A stretch of DNA of 44,487 nucleotides. Origin: an uncultured bacterium. Lineage in GTDB: Bacteria; Patescibacteriota; Minisyncoccia; Phycocordibacterales; PALSA-1337. Numbering within the stretch: position 1 is the first letter of the stretch; each line of letters starts with the position of its first letter. Below are positions 9,279 to 16,931 of the stretch, piece after piece. Where the stretch lies: assembly GCA_903842025.1 (NCBI GenBank), contig CAIMKX010000040.1, positions 1-44,487 of the forward strand, in the 5' to 3' direction. Below the pieces are notes generated by a model. That model did no database searches. It saw only the letters and a program-made list of their open reading frames with translations, and was not told the DNA's origin. The translations under genes were made by a program, and so were the position numbers.

Positions 9279-9435
9279 TCAGAAGTCTGGCATTGTTCTT
9301 TTGGCGACGGCGAGTATGCGATTGTTGCGTCTGTCTCCCCGATGTGTCGGGCTATGACGCTCCGCAAACCACAAATATAGCAGGTCTAATACGCAGCTGC
9401 GCCAAAAGAACAATGCCAGACTTCTGATTACTGCC
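9271..9435. repeat. 165-nt hairpin element with 36-bp perfect arms, overlapping virB4 end
   Basis: Positions 9271-9306 and 9400-9435 are exact reverse complements (36 bp). The left arm includes the last codons and stop of virB4. The 93-nt centre contains further pairing: GCGTC/GACGC around an inner CCCGA-TGTG-TCGGG hairpin. It may act as a transcript end or stability structure, but it has no T-tract, and perfect arms of this length suggest a recent origin or gene conversion. A similarly sized hairpin lies at 15055-15218. Confidence 0.85.
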
Positions 9436-9449
9436 ACCAATAAAACATA

Positions 9450-9914
9450 ATGTCAAAAATTGGAAAAGGTGAATGGATATTTCTATATATTTTTACGGCT
9501 TTTTTGGACGTGATCCAATGGCTACTCGATCTGACCGGAATCGGAATAGGGATCAATGCCGCCGCAGACCCCTTTATCGGTCTTATTTTGGCAGGATATT
9601 TCCAGATAAGGGGCGTCTCTCTTATTAAACATCCGACAAGATTGCTTTCACTTGTTGGAGTCACATTAATCGAAGAGATTTCCGGCGGTATCGCTCCCGC
9701 CTGGGTCATCGATGTTTGGTATATCCATCAGACAGTAAAGCGTGAAGACGCGGAATCAAAAGCTCAATCTGAGACCGATAATATGTTCCAACCTAATATT
9801 CGCAAGCCATTATATAAGAACGGAGTCAGACAGCCGGACAGCGAAAGGGTTGAATCGACCGGACAGACATTAAACGATAAGGGTATTAGACCGCCAAACG
9901 GGGGATTAAGATAG
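9450..9914 (+). CDS. Small membrane protein, unknown function
   Basis: 154 aa. Two to three hydrophobic helices (about residues 9-30, 38-58 and 70-92), then a hydrophilic Asn/Arg/Gly-rich tail (KPLYKNGVRQPDSERVE). No known domain recognised. It stands between the hairpin element and a family A repeat, and is followed by envelope genes in the same direction, so it may belong to the secretion/pilus region. Function unknown. Confidence 0.65.
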   Translation: MSKIGKGEWIFLYIFTAFLDVIQWLLDLTGIGIGINAAADPFIGLILAGYFQIRGVSLIKHPTRLLSLVGVTLIEEISGGIAPAWVIDVWYIHQTVKREDAESKAQSETDNMFQPNIRKPLYKNGVRQPDSERVESTGQTLNDKGIRPPNGGLR

Positions 9915-9915
9915 G

Positions 9916-9972
9916 CCAAAAATCCCCCGGCCTACCGGCCACCCCCTTTTCCAAAGGGGGATCCTCCAACAT
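9916..9972. repeat. Family A palindromic repeat, solo half
   Basis: AAAAATCCCCC, a GGCC-TAC-CGGCC type hairpin, then CCCCCTTTTCCAAAGGGGG, ending in CTCCAAC. This is one half of the paired element seen at 18296, 22583 and twice in polA. The nested hairpins lie just after the stop codon of the previous gene and could act as a transcript end. Confidence 0.8.
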
Positions 9973-10018
9973 ACGGCTTATGTAATATATGGGGATTTTT
10001 TATCGCACTTGTTCATGG

Positions 10019-10024
10019 TAAAAT
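10019..10024 (+). promoter_or_regulatory. Extended -10 box upstream of Ig-like protein gene
   Basis: TGGTAAAAT ends at 10024, 7 nt before the ATG at 10032, with no ribosome binding site between. Confidence 0.45.
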
Positions 10025-10031
10025 AAACGCA

Positions 10032-11084
10032 ATGAATCGTTTTATTCCTATGCAAAAGTTTGTAATCTTCGTAACAATAAGTATTTTCATTTACCCTTTT
10101 CTTACTGGAAAAGTTTCCGCCCAAAGCATCCCCGTAAGCGCCACCGGCATCGAGCTCACCGCTTCTATCGACAATCCAGAACCCGGTCAAAAGGTAACAC
10201 TTACAGCCCGCAGTTATAGCGCCGACATTTCCGCTTCGACAATCACCTGGACAGTCAATGGCAAAACAGTTCTCAAAGGCGTTGGTGAAAACGTACTTGA
10301 AATAGAGGCGCCCGCTTTGGGCAAAACCTTGGCCATCAAAGTTACCGCGTCAACACCAAACGGGGCAGTCCTTTCAAAATCTCTGTCGCTGAAGTCCGGT
10401 TCAGTCGACATGATCGTTGAAAATAGCGGCTACATTCCGCCACTCTTCAAAGGTAAAATGCCAGTCTCCTACCAAAATACCTATAAGCTCATCGCCATTC
10501 CTCATATCGCCAATTCTTCCGGAGTCGAATACGACCCGAAAACTTTGACCTATCAATGGAAGAAGAACGGCCAAGTCATTGAGGATCAATCGGGATACGG
10601 ACGTCAAACTCTAACCTTGACCGGTGATATCGTGCCAAGAGCTTTAAATATTACGGTTACCGCCTCGACCCGTGATCAGTCTCTGCAAACCCAAGGCTAC
10701 GCTTCTATATCCTTCGGTCCGCCTTCTATTTCTTTCTACGTTGACGATTCTTTGTATGGACCGCTCTTCAACAAGACAATAAATGACGCTGTTCGCATCG
10801 GTACCCAGAGGGAGACTGGTATTTTGGCGGTGCCGTTCGGATTCAACAAACCAGCCACTGGTTTGGGCAATCTTGGCTTGACTTGGTTCATCAACGGCTT
10901 GGAATATCCTGATCTGTCCTCAAATGAATCCGTAGTCTTACGAGCGCCGGATAATACCGAGGGTTCGTCCAATATTCGTCTTGATATTCGTAATAATAAA
11001 GAAATTCTTCAAGGCTCTTCCGCCGGCTTTTCGGCCGTTTTTACCGCCAGTCAGAATAGTTCATCAGATATCGTTAATTTTTAA
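10032..11084 (+). CDS. Exported protein with Ig/PKD-like beta domains
   Basis: 350 aa. Signal peptide (hydrophobic residues about 9-25, then VSAQ). The mature part shows repeated beta-sandwich patterns: DNPEPGQKVTLTARSYS...TITWTVNGK, then LTYQWKKNGQVIED, then LGLTWFINGLEY, each like the core strand of an Ig/PKD-like module (W or Y facing a G-x-x turn). So about three tandem domains are expected. No catalytic residues are evident. It is 12 nt upstream of the pilin-like gene, suggesting a surface or periplasmic partner of the pilus machinery. Confidence 0.8.
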   Translation: MNRFIPMQKFVIFVTISIFIYPFLTGKVSAQSIPVSATGIELTASIDNPEPGQKVTLTARSYSADISASTITWTVNGKTVLKGVGENVLEIEAPALGKTLAIKVTASTPNGAVLSKSLSLKSGSVDMIVENSGYIPPLFKGKMPVSYQNTYKLIAIPHIANSSGVEYDPKTLTYQWKKNGQVIEDQSGYGRQTLTLTGDIVPRALNITVTASTRDQSLQTQGYASISFGPPSISFYVDDSLYGPLFNKTINDAVRIGTQRETGILAVPFGFNKPATGLGNLGLTWFINGLEYPDLSSNESVVLRAPDNTEGSSNIRLDIRNNKEILQGSSAGFSAVFTASQNSSSDIVNF

Positions 11085-11096
11085 TACCATAATCCC

Positions 11097-12356
11097 ATGA
11101 ATTTCAAAACTTTTTGCAAGAATTTAATGCTGGCTTCGATTATTCTCACGGTTTTTGCCTTACCACTTCTATCAAATGCCCAAACACCCACACCAGCCGC
11201 CAATACAACTTCCGATTCTTCCTATCAAGTATTAGCGCCTTTGCCTTGCGTTGAAGGCGGGGGAGTGACCTGTCCCGGCGGCAATGGTTCGCTTCAAGCT
11301 AGCACCACATTCCAGACCTATGTCCAATACTCCTTCAATCTTCTGATTGCTTTGGCCGCCGTGGCCGCCGTAGCTATGATCGTCTATGGAGGCCTCGAAT
11401 ATATGCTTTCAGCCATTCCTTCCACCAAAGGCGACGGTCTCAAAAAGGTTCAAAATGCTGTTATTGGTTTAATATTGGTTCTTGGTTCATATTTGTTGTT
11501 AAGAACAATAGACCCGCGGTTTGTGAATATTTCGAGCACGCTGGTGCCGAAGATTGATTTAAAAAGTCGGATGACGACACCAGTGACGTTGGCTGAACAA
11601 CTTCAAGCTGAGGCAGATAAGTTTGAGACAGACATTTCAAAGATAAAAAATGAAATTGCTTTGGCAGACAAAAAGATCGCCGATATTCAATCACAAAAAT
11701 CTAGTTTGGAATACCAAATCCTTGCGCTATCTGGAAGCTCAGCATCGGACGACGCCAGCGCTGACGCTCAAATAATTTGTCAAGGTGTGCCTACTGGTAA
11801 TACCGAGATAGACGCTGATTGTTTAAAGATAGCAAATCTTACCAATCAGATTGATCAGGTAAAAAATGAACAAACTCTTACGACGGCAAAAGGCATAATC
11901 GACTCTGTCGATTATGCCTGCGGTGTAACATCCGACCCATCATGCTTTGATGACAAGATAAATTTAATAGCAAAGAAATATGGCAACTTCGTGGGCAAAT
12001 TACAACCTGACCAACTTCAAGAGCTATTAAGATATGCGGAGTTTGCGCAAACTTCATTAGAGATTGACCAACAAGCAGCCTTGGTTTACGCAAAATTACC
12101 CAAAGACGACAAGGGAGCTGTGTATCTTTGGGTTATGGGAGTAGCCGGATCGGTGATCGGCAAAGATGCTGCGACAGTGAAAAAAATAACCGACCAACAG
12201 AAAGCTTCAATTGATCAAATTAACAAGATTGTCAGCGACTACGCGAAAGATCCTAAAACTGATAAAACCCAACTACAGGCGTTAAAAGATCAACAAACCA
12301 AGACGATTAATACGATTAATGCAATGTATAAAAAAGGAGGAACAGGAGTTATATAA
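11097..12356 (+). CDS. Pilin-like (VirB2/TrbC-type) membrane protein with long coiled-coil tail
   Basis: 419 aa. Signal-like segment (about 9-28), then a typical two-helix VirB2/TrbC-like core: FNLLIALAAVAAVAMIVYGGLEYM, a short basic loop (TKGDGLKKVQNAV) and IGLILVLGSYLLL, ending in RFVNI near residue 150. After that comes an atypical extension of about 260 residues with coiled coils (EQLQAEADKFETDISKIKNE) and four cysteines (IICQGV, DCLKI, YACGV, PSCFDD). Codon use changes abruptly near base 11460. Normal pilins of this type end soon after the second helix, so the tail is a fusion or a lineage-specific domain, perhaps exposed on the surface. Confidence 0.75.
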   Translation: MNFKTFCKNLMLASIILTVFALPLLSNAQTPTPAANTTSDSSYQVLAPLPCVEGGGVTCPGGNGSLQASTTFQTYVQYSFNLLIALAAVAAVAMIVYGGLEYMLSAIPSTKGDGLKKVQNAVIGLILVLGSYLLLRTIDPRFVNISSTLVPKIDLKSRMTTPVTLAEQLQAEADKFETDISKIKNEIALADKKIADIQSQKSSLEYQILALSGSSASDDASADAQIICQGVPTGNTEIDADCLKIANLTNQIDQVKNEQTLTTAKGIIDSVDYACGVTSDPSCFDDKINLIAKKYGNFVGKLQPDQLQELLRYAEFAQTSLEIDQQAALVYAKLPKDDKGAVYLWVMGVAGSVIGKDAATVKKITDQQKASIDQINKIVSDYAKDPKTDKTQLQALKDQQTKTINTINAMYKKGGTGVI

Positions 12357-12373
12357 TTCAAAGCGTTTAAACA

Positions 12374-13714
12374 ATGTCCAAGAAATCCAACATTCTCATA
12401 GCCATCGTCATAGTCCTGCTTCTAGCAGTCGGTTTTGCCTACTGGTATCTCTTTTTCTACGGTCCAGGCAATCAGGTGACACCGGTCGTGACTAGTGGAC
12501 GGCCTTCGACGGGATTTACTCCATTCAGCTCTTCGCCGGTACAAACACCGGACAATAATGGAAACACGAACAATTCCAATACGACACAAGCTTCGCCGGC
12601 ACCCGATTCTGGTTCTGCGTTGCCATCATTACGACTTCTAAGTAACACTCCGGTTGGTGGCTACAGCGCCAGCACGACAGCTAATACAAAACTTGCCTCT
12701 AGCACCACATTCATCCGCTGGATCGATCGGGGAAGGGGAAACGTCTATGAAGCCAGAAAAGATTCACTGGATATTACAACCCTTTCCAATACATTACTGC
12801 CAAAAGTCTATGAGAGCGTCTGGAATAAGAACATCAATGCCTTTATTGGCACCATTCTTGGCGATAATGACACGCCAACCGTCCTCTATTCCCAAATAAT
12901 CGCCCAAACCGCCCCTGCCATCGTGAAGCCGATTACCGCTTCAAGCACCGACGTTTCTACTGCCAACACTCAAACCCTGACTCCATTCCAGCTCAAGGGC
13001 AAAAATCTGCCCAAGAACATGATCGCTTATGCCGCTTCACCGGACGGAAGTAAAATATTCATGCTGACCAATGAAAACAACGCCGGCGTGGGCTATATCG
13101 GCAATTTTGACGGCACCACAGTCAAGAAAATCTTTGATACGCCGCTCACGCAACTCAATGTCGAGTGGCCGGAAGCCAATACCATCGCCATTACCACCAA
13201 AGGATCCGCCAGCCAGCCAGGCTTCCTGTATTTTATCAATCCTAAAACCGGTCTTTGGAAGAAAATACTTGGTCCGACATTCGGCCTCAGTGCCAAAGTC
13301 AGCCACGACGCAAAATATGTGATCGCTTCCGCCGCCGGCAGTAACCAGAGCATATTCACCAGTATTTACACCGTGAGCACGCTCAAATCCAGCGACCCTA
13401 TCATTAGAACCCTTGCTGACAAGTGCGCCTGGGGTAATTTCAACAAGAATATGGTCTACTGTGCCGTACCGACCCAGATCGACCAAGCCACTTACCCTGA
13501 TGACTGGTATCGAGGTTCAGTTTCTTTCATTGATAAAATCTGGCAAGTTGACGCCATTACCGGTGAAGTCCATCTCGTTACCTCCATTGTCGACCAATCT
13601 GACAGGATCATCGACGCCTACAACCTTGGTCTCGATGCCAAAGACGACTGGCTATTCTTCATGAACAAGAACGACCTCTCCTTGTGGGCCTTTGATTTGT
13701 TTGCGAAACAATAG
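12374..13714 (+). CDS. Membrane-anchored beta-propeller-like protein
   Basis: 446 aa. One N-terminal membrane anchor (about residues 7-29), a Pro/Ser/Thr/Asn-rich linker to about residue 100, then repeated beta segments of the type AASPDGSKIFMLTNE, YIGNFDGTTVKKIF, GFLYFINPKTGLWKKIL and VSHDAKYVIASAAG, which look like TolB/WD40-like propeller blades. It starts 18 nt after the pilin-like gene and ends the rightward cluster at a convergent junction with yidC. A role in envelope or pilus assembly is inferred from position. Confidence 0.75.
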   Translation: MSKKSNILIAIVIVLLLAVGFAYWYLFFYGPGNQVTPVVTSGRPSTGFTPFSSSPVQTPDNNGNTNNSNTTQASPAPDSGSALPSLRLLSNTPVGGYSASTTANTKLASSTTFIRWIDRGRGNVYEARKDSLDITTLSNTLLPKVYESVWNKNINAFIGTILGDNDTPTVLYSQIIAQTAPAIVKPITASSTDVSTANTQTLTPFQLKGKNLPKNMIAYAASPDGSKIFMLTNENNAGVGYIGNFDGTTVKKIFDTPLTQLNVEWPEANTIAITTKGSASQPGFLYFINPKTGLWKKILGPTFGLSAKVSHDAKYVIASAAGSNQSIFTSIYTVSTLKSSDPIIRTLADKCAWGNFNKNMVYCAVPTQIDQATYPDDWYRGSVSFIDKIWQVDAITGEVHLVTSIVDQSDRIIDAYNLGLDAKDDWLFFMNKNDLSLWAFDLFAKQ

Positions 13715-13716
13715 AG

Positions 13717-13787
13717 ATAAGAGTTAGGAGGTAAGAGGTAAGATTTTAAATCTCTGCTCTTTTCTCTTAACTCTTAACTCTAATCTA
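13717..13787. terminator. Inverted repeat between convergent genes
   Basis: A purine-rich arm (AGATAAGAGTTAGGAGGTAAG region) is followed by its pyrimidine-rich complement (CTCTTAACTCTTAACTCTAA region), with AAGATTTTAAATCT at the centre. It lies between the stop codons of two convergent genes and could end transcription from both sides. It resembles a small degenerate palindromic repeat more than a classical GC-rich terminator. Confidence 0.5.
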
Positions 13788-14529
13788 AATGCCTTTTCTT
13801 GATATACAACTCCTGAAATAGTGTGAATAGGGAACTAACCGACCAATAGATCGCGATGATCGATGCCGCTTGAGGGAAACTGGCCGGAATAATCCAGTAA
13901 ACCGAGGCAAAGGCCAAAACCGGCAGCATATATTTCATCTGAGAATTCATTGAGTTGGCCAGTTGCGCCGCCGTATCCAGTTGGCCGCCATTTTTGATGG
14001 TATTCTTCGATACGAGAGCTTGTTGTCTGGCCGCCACCGAGTAGTGAAGCTGAAGATACTGGATAACTCCCGTAATAAGAGCCAAAATTAGACTTTTCTG
14101 AGTCAGATCAAGTCCAAGAAGAGTTGGCTTAACAACCGGTAAATCAATAAAGCTGTATAGGAGTGTTGGATCAATGGTCGGAATGATCTTATAAAAAACT
14201 GAAATCAAGGCGATGAGGATCGGCAGTTGGATAATGAGAAGTAAGATGCTAGAAAAAGGCTTGATATTCCTAGTCTTATAAAGCTCCATGACCTTAAGAG
14301 CCTGAGTCTGCTTGTCATTGGCGTACTGGAGCTTGATCTTATTGGCCTCCGGTTCGACTTCTTTCATCCTGACCTGCGTCAGCAAGGCGCTCTTCGAAAG
14401 AGGGAAGAGGATGAGCCTGATCAAACAAGTAAAAATAATGACGGCTACACCGACATCTATTCCCGGAATAATATCCATGATGCCGACAAGACCGTTATAA
14501 AGGGGAAGGAAAATGAACTGGTTGTACAT
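13780..14529 (-). CDS. yidC: YidC/Oxa1 membrane protein insertase (short form)
   Basis: 249 aa. Inserts and folds inner-membrane proteins. About five membrane segments in the YidC core order: GVAVIIFTCLIRLILFPLSKS (containing the conserved basic residue inside the hydrophilic groove helix), then the cytoplasmic hairpin with EANKIKLQYANDKQTQ, FSSILLLIIQLPILIALISVFY, SLILALITGVIQYLQL, and the C-terminal pair. It lacks the large periplasmic domain of Gram-negative YidC, as in Gram-positive and CPR forms. It is the last gene of the rpmH-rnpA-yidC operon beside the origin, which supports the call. The gene yidD, often found in between, is absent. Confidence 0.93.
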   Translation of the reverse strand: MYNQFIFLPLYNGLVGIMDIIPGIDVGVAVIIFTCLIRLILFPLSKSALLTQVRMKEVEPEANKIKLQYANDKQTQALKVMELYKTRNIKPFSSILLLIIQLPILIALISVFYKIIPTIDPTLLYSFIDLPVVKPTLLGLDLTQKSLILALITGVIQYLQLHYSVAARQQALVSKNTIKNGGQLDTAAQLANSMNSQMKYMLPVLAFASVYWIIPASFPQAASIIAIYWSVSSLFTLFQELYIKKRHLD

Positions 14530-14538
14530 CAGACCATT

Positions 14539-14874
14539 CTACTTCAAGAGCCGGCTTTTTACAAAGAGATTTTCGATATCCTTTTTAATTTCTTCAAAAT
14601 TAGCCTTCAAAGCACAATCTTTGGCAATGATTATGATTTCGGTGTCGGGAATCACCTTCGGCATTATTGGTTTGACCGCCTCATATATAATTCTCCTCAG
14701 TTTGTTCCTACCAACGGCCGTTTTGGAGACTTTCTGCGGTACTGCCGCCGATAGACGACTTTTTCCCTTCACAGTCAATATTCTGGCGTAAAAAAAGAGC
14801 GAGTGGGAAACTCTCCCTTTCTTTATGACCTCGTTGAATTGTTCAACAGAGAGCCTCTGTGAACGGGGAAGCAT
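14539..14874 (-). CDS. rnpA: Ribonuclease P protein component
   Basis: 111 aa basic protein that assists the RNase P RNA in tRNA 5' processing. It begins LPRSQRLSVEQFNEVIKKG and has the diagnostic RNR-like motif as AVGRNKLRRIIYEAV near residue 70. It starts 2 nt after the rpmH stop and ends 9 nt before yidC, the universal origin-proximal order. No RNase P RNA gene was recognised in the window. Confidence 0.93.
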   Translation of the reverse strand: MLPRSQRLSVEQFNEVIKKGRVSHSLFFYARILTVKGKSRLSAAVPQKVSKTAVGRNKLRRIIYEAVKPIMPKVIPDTEIIIIAKDCALKANFEEIKKDIENLFVKSRLLK

Positions 14875-14876
14875 AT

Positions 14877-15011
14877 TTATACGGCAACGCGCTTGCGTCC
14901 TCTGGCACGGCGTCTGGCAAGAGTTTTGCGACCGGCCGTCGTCTTCATCCTTCTCCTGAAACCATGGGACTTGGCTCTCTTGCGCTTTTTCGGCTTGTAA
15001 GTGAATGACAT
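14877..15011 (-). CDS. rpmH: 50S ribosomal protein L34
   Basis: 44 aa, too short for many gene finders. The reverse strand from 15011 reads [20 protein letters not shown] and continues [21 protein letters not shown] to a TAA at 14877. This is the L34 signature ([14 protein letters not shown] ... [14 protein letters not shown]) with the normal family length. It heads the operon with rnpA (2-nt gap) and diverges from dnaA. Confidence 0.97.
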   Translation of the reverse strand: MSFTYKPKKRKRAKSHGFRRRMKTTAGRKTLARRRARGRKRVAV

Positions 15012-15054
15012 GTGAATACTATTACATATTTGTGTTGTAGTTACAAGTTTCCCA

Positions 15055-15218
15055 GAGGAACCTCCTACTTTCTTATTGCATCACGACGATAATTTGCGAC
15101 CAATGTACTGTTGTATTTTCCAAAGGCTGAGTGAATCCCTGGAGCGAAGCCTTTGTGAAAATACCAGTACATTGGGAGCAAAGTCGGAGGGATGCAATAA
15201 GAAAGTAGGAGGTTCCTC
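15055..15218. ncRNA. 164-nt rod-like hairpin between rpmH and dnaA
   Basis: Positions 15055-15082 and 15191-15218 are perfect 28-bp inverted repeats. Inside, an asymmetric bubble (18 and 16 nt) is followed by CAATGTACTG/CAGTACATTG, GTATTTTC/GAAAATAC and AAAGGCT/AGCCTTT stems and a 19-nt loop. The layout (long closing stem, central bubble, long upper stem) resembles a 6S-type rod RNA, but no clear promoter or terminator flanks it. Strand unknown. It could instead be a DNA structure linked to the origin or a mobile palindrome. A reading frame across it is open but looks spurious. Confidence 0.45.
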
Positions 15219-15286
15219 GTATTCGAGCCAGGCTGATCGTGTCCGAGAAAATACAAGTGCAGAGGTTTGTGTGCACTATAAACACC

Positions 15287-15344
15287 TTATCAACATATTT
15301 TATGGCTCTCCACAAGTTTGCAGAATTATAAACAGGTATATACT
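15287..15344 (+). promoter_or_regulatory. dnaA promoter with upstream DnaA-box-like site
   Basis: TTGCAG at 15318 and TATACT at 15339-15344 (15-nt spacer) end 10 nt before the dnaA ATG at 15355. A DnaA-box-like TTATCAACA lies at 15287-15295, allowing autoregulation of dnaA. There is no Shine-Dalgarno sequence. Confidence 0.5.
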
Positions 15345-15354
15345 AGGTACACCT

Positions 15355-16701
15355 ATGCAGGACTATTCCAAAATGTGGCAGACGGCTTTGATCGAGATTC
15401 AGACTGGCGTCTCTCAGGCAAATTTTTCAACCTGGTTCAAAGAAACCAACATAGTCAAAGAAGAAGAAGGAACGATTTATCTTGGCGTACCCAACTCATT
15501 CACCCAGGAATGGCTCGTCAAGAAGTTCCACAACTCGATATTACGCATTCTGCGCCAGATGAACGAGCATGTCCGGGCGCTCGAATACGTGATCGTCAAG
15601 GATGAGAGTGGCAAGAAGTCCGAAATGAACAAAAAGTCCGCCAATACCCCGACCATGTCCATGCCGCTTCAGGATTTCTACATCAACAAGGAGGACAACC
15701 TCAATCCCCGCTACACATTCGAGAATTTCGTTGTCGGACCGTTCAACGAACTCGCCCACGCCGCCTCCCAGACCGTCATCAAGAGCCCGGGAGCCATCTA
15801 CAACCCTCTTTTCATCTACGGTTCCACCGGCCGCGGCAAAACCCACCTGATCCAGGCCGTGGGGAACCAGATCAAGAAAGTCTATCCCAACAAAAAAGTC
15901 TACTATATGACTTCCGAACGTTTCGGCTCGGAATTCTTCGTCGCCATTCAGGACGGCAAAGTCCAACCATTCAAGGACAGATACCGCAAATATGACGTTA
16001 TGATCATGGATGACGTCCAGTTCTTCTCCCATAAGGAAAAATTCCAGGAAGAATTGTTTCATTTCTTCAACACTTTCCATGATACCGGAAGACAGTTGGT
16101 TTTCTCGTCCGATCGGCACCCTAATGTCATTCCTGGGCTCGAAGATCGTTTGAGAGGTCGGTTTAGCGTCGGTATGATCGTCGATATACCGGAACCTGAC
16201 CACGAATCAAGAATGGCCATAGTCCAGACCAAATGCGCCGTTCATAGCATAACCCTCTCCACTGAGATTATTGAGATTATTTCCAATTCTATCGAGGACA
16301 ACATCAGGGAAATTGAAGGAATTATCAACGTTATTGCTTGCCAGACCCAACTCCGTAATAGGGAACTTAGCGTGAATGAGATCAAAAACATTCTCAAGAA
16401 CAGCGCCAAACCCAAGAAAACCGTCCAAATCAAGGATATTGTCAAAATTATTTCCGATTTCTATAATATCGACGAAGATAGTATATACAATAAAACCCGA
16501 AGAAAAGAGGTTGTCCGGCCAAGACAGGTCCTCATGTACATTTTGCGTGAGGATTTCAGCATCTCTTTTCCTTCGATAGGTGAGAAGCTTGGCGGACGCG
16601 ACCATACAACCGTCATCCATTCTTATGAAAAGATTAAAGAAGAATTAAAAGGCGATCCGGTTTTGTCGCAAGAGATCAATCAGGTGCGGTCGATGTTATA
16701 A
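15355..16701 (+). CDS. dnaA: Chromosomal replication initiator DnaA
   Basis: 448 aa. Binds DnaA boxes and opens the origin. Domain I is residues 1-85 (MWQTALIEIQTGVSQANFST). The AAA+ core has a P-loop near residue 160 (YGSTGRGKTHL) and a Walker B MIMDDVQFF. Domain IV carries the DNA-binding signature GGRDHTTVIHSYEKI near the end. The start at 15355 is chosen from the normal domain I beginning (MQDYSKMWQ) and the promoter just upstream; the frame is open for a further 93 codons, but those read through the rod-like hairpin. dnaN follows after 230 bp of AT-rich DNA. Confidence 0.97.
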   Translation: MQDYSKMWQTALIEIQTGVSQANFSTWFKETNIVKEEEGTIYLGVPNSFTQEWLVKKFHNSILRILRQMNEHVRALEYVIVKDESGKKSEMNKKSANTPTMSMPLQDFYINKEDNLNPRYTFENFVVGPFNELAHAASQTVIKSPGAIYNPLFIYGSTGRGKTHLIQAVGNQIKKVYPNKKVYYMTSERFGSEFFVAIQDGKVQPFKDRYRKYDVMIMDDVQFFSHKEKFQEELFHFFNTFHDTGRQLVFSSDRHPNVIPGLEDRLRGRFSVGMIVDIPEPDHESRMAIVQTKCAVHSITLSTEIIEIISNSIEDNIREIEGIINVIACQTQLRNRELSVNEIKNILKNSAKPKKTVQIKDIVKIISDFYNIDEDSIYNKTRRKEVVRPRQVLMYILREDFSISFPSIGEKLGGRDHTTVIHSYEKIKEELKGDPVLSQEINQVRSML

Positions 16702-16931
16702 ATTGTGTATATGTTGTTAATAAGTTGTTCGTGGAGCGGTGTATAAACAAAGAATAAATTGAGAAGTTTTGAAATGATTTTAAATGAGTTGAAACTATTC
16801 AGAAGATATTCCTTAGAATAAATTCTGGCATCAAAAAAATATCAATTAATATAAGATTATTCTAACTATCAACATATCCACAAGACTAATAGTAATAAAA
16901 ATTTATCTAATTAATAACTTATCAACATAAT
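16702..16931. other. Candidate replication origin (oriC), dnaA-dnaN spacer
   Basis: 230 bp, strongly AT-rich, flanked by dnaA and dnaN. DnaA-box-like nonamers: TTATCAACA at 16919, CTATCAACA at 16866, ATATCCACA at 16874 and TGTTAATAA (reverse strand) at 16715. An AT-rich, unwinding-prone stretch lies between about 16740 and 16865. Together with the site upstream of dnaA this fits a bipartite origin. A GC-skew plot was not possible here. Confidence 0.7.

Noticed and set aside
15076-15354. 93-codon extension of dnaA at its N-terminus
   Set aside because: It reads through the perfect hairpin and has no DnaA similarity; MQDYSKMWQ at 15355 is the normal domain I start.
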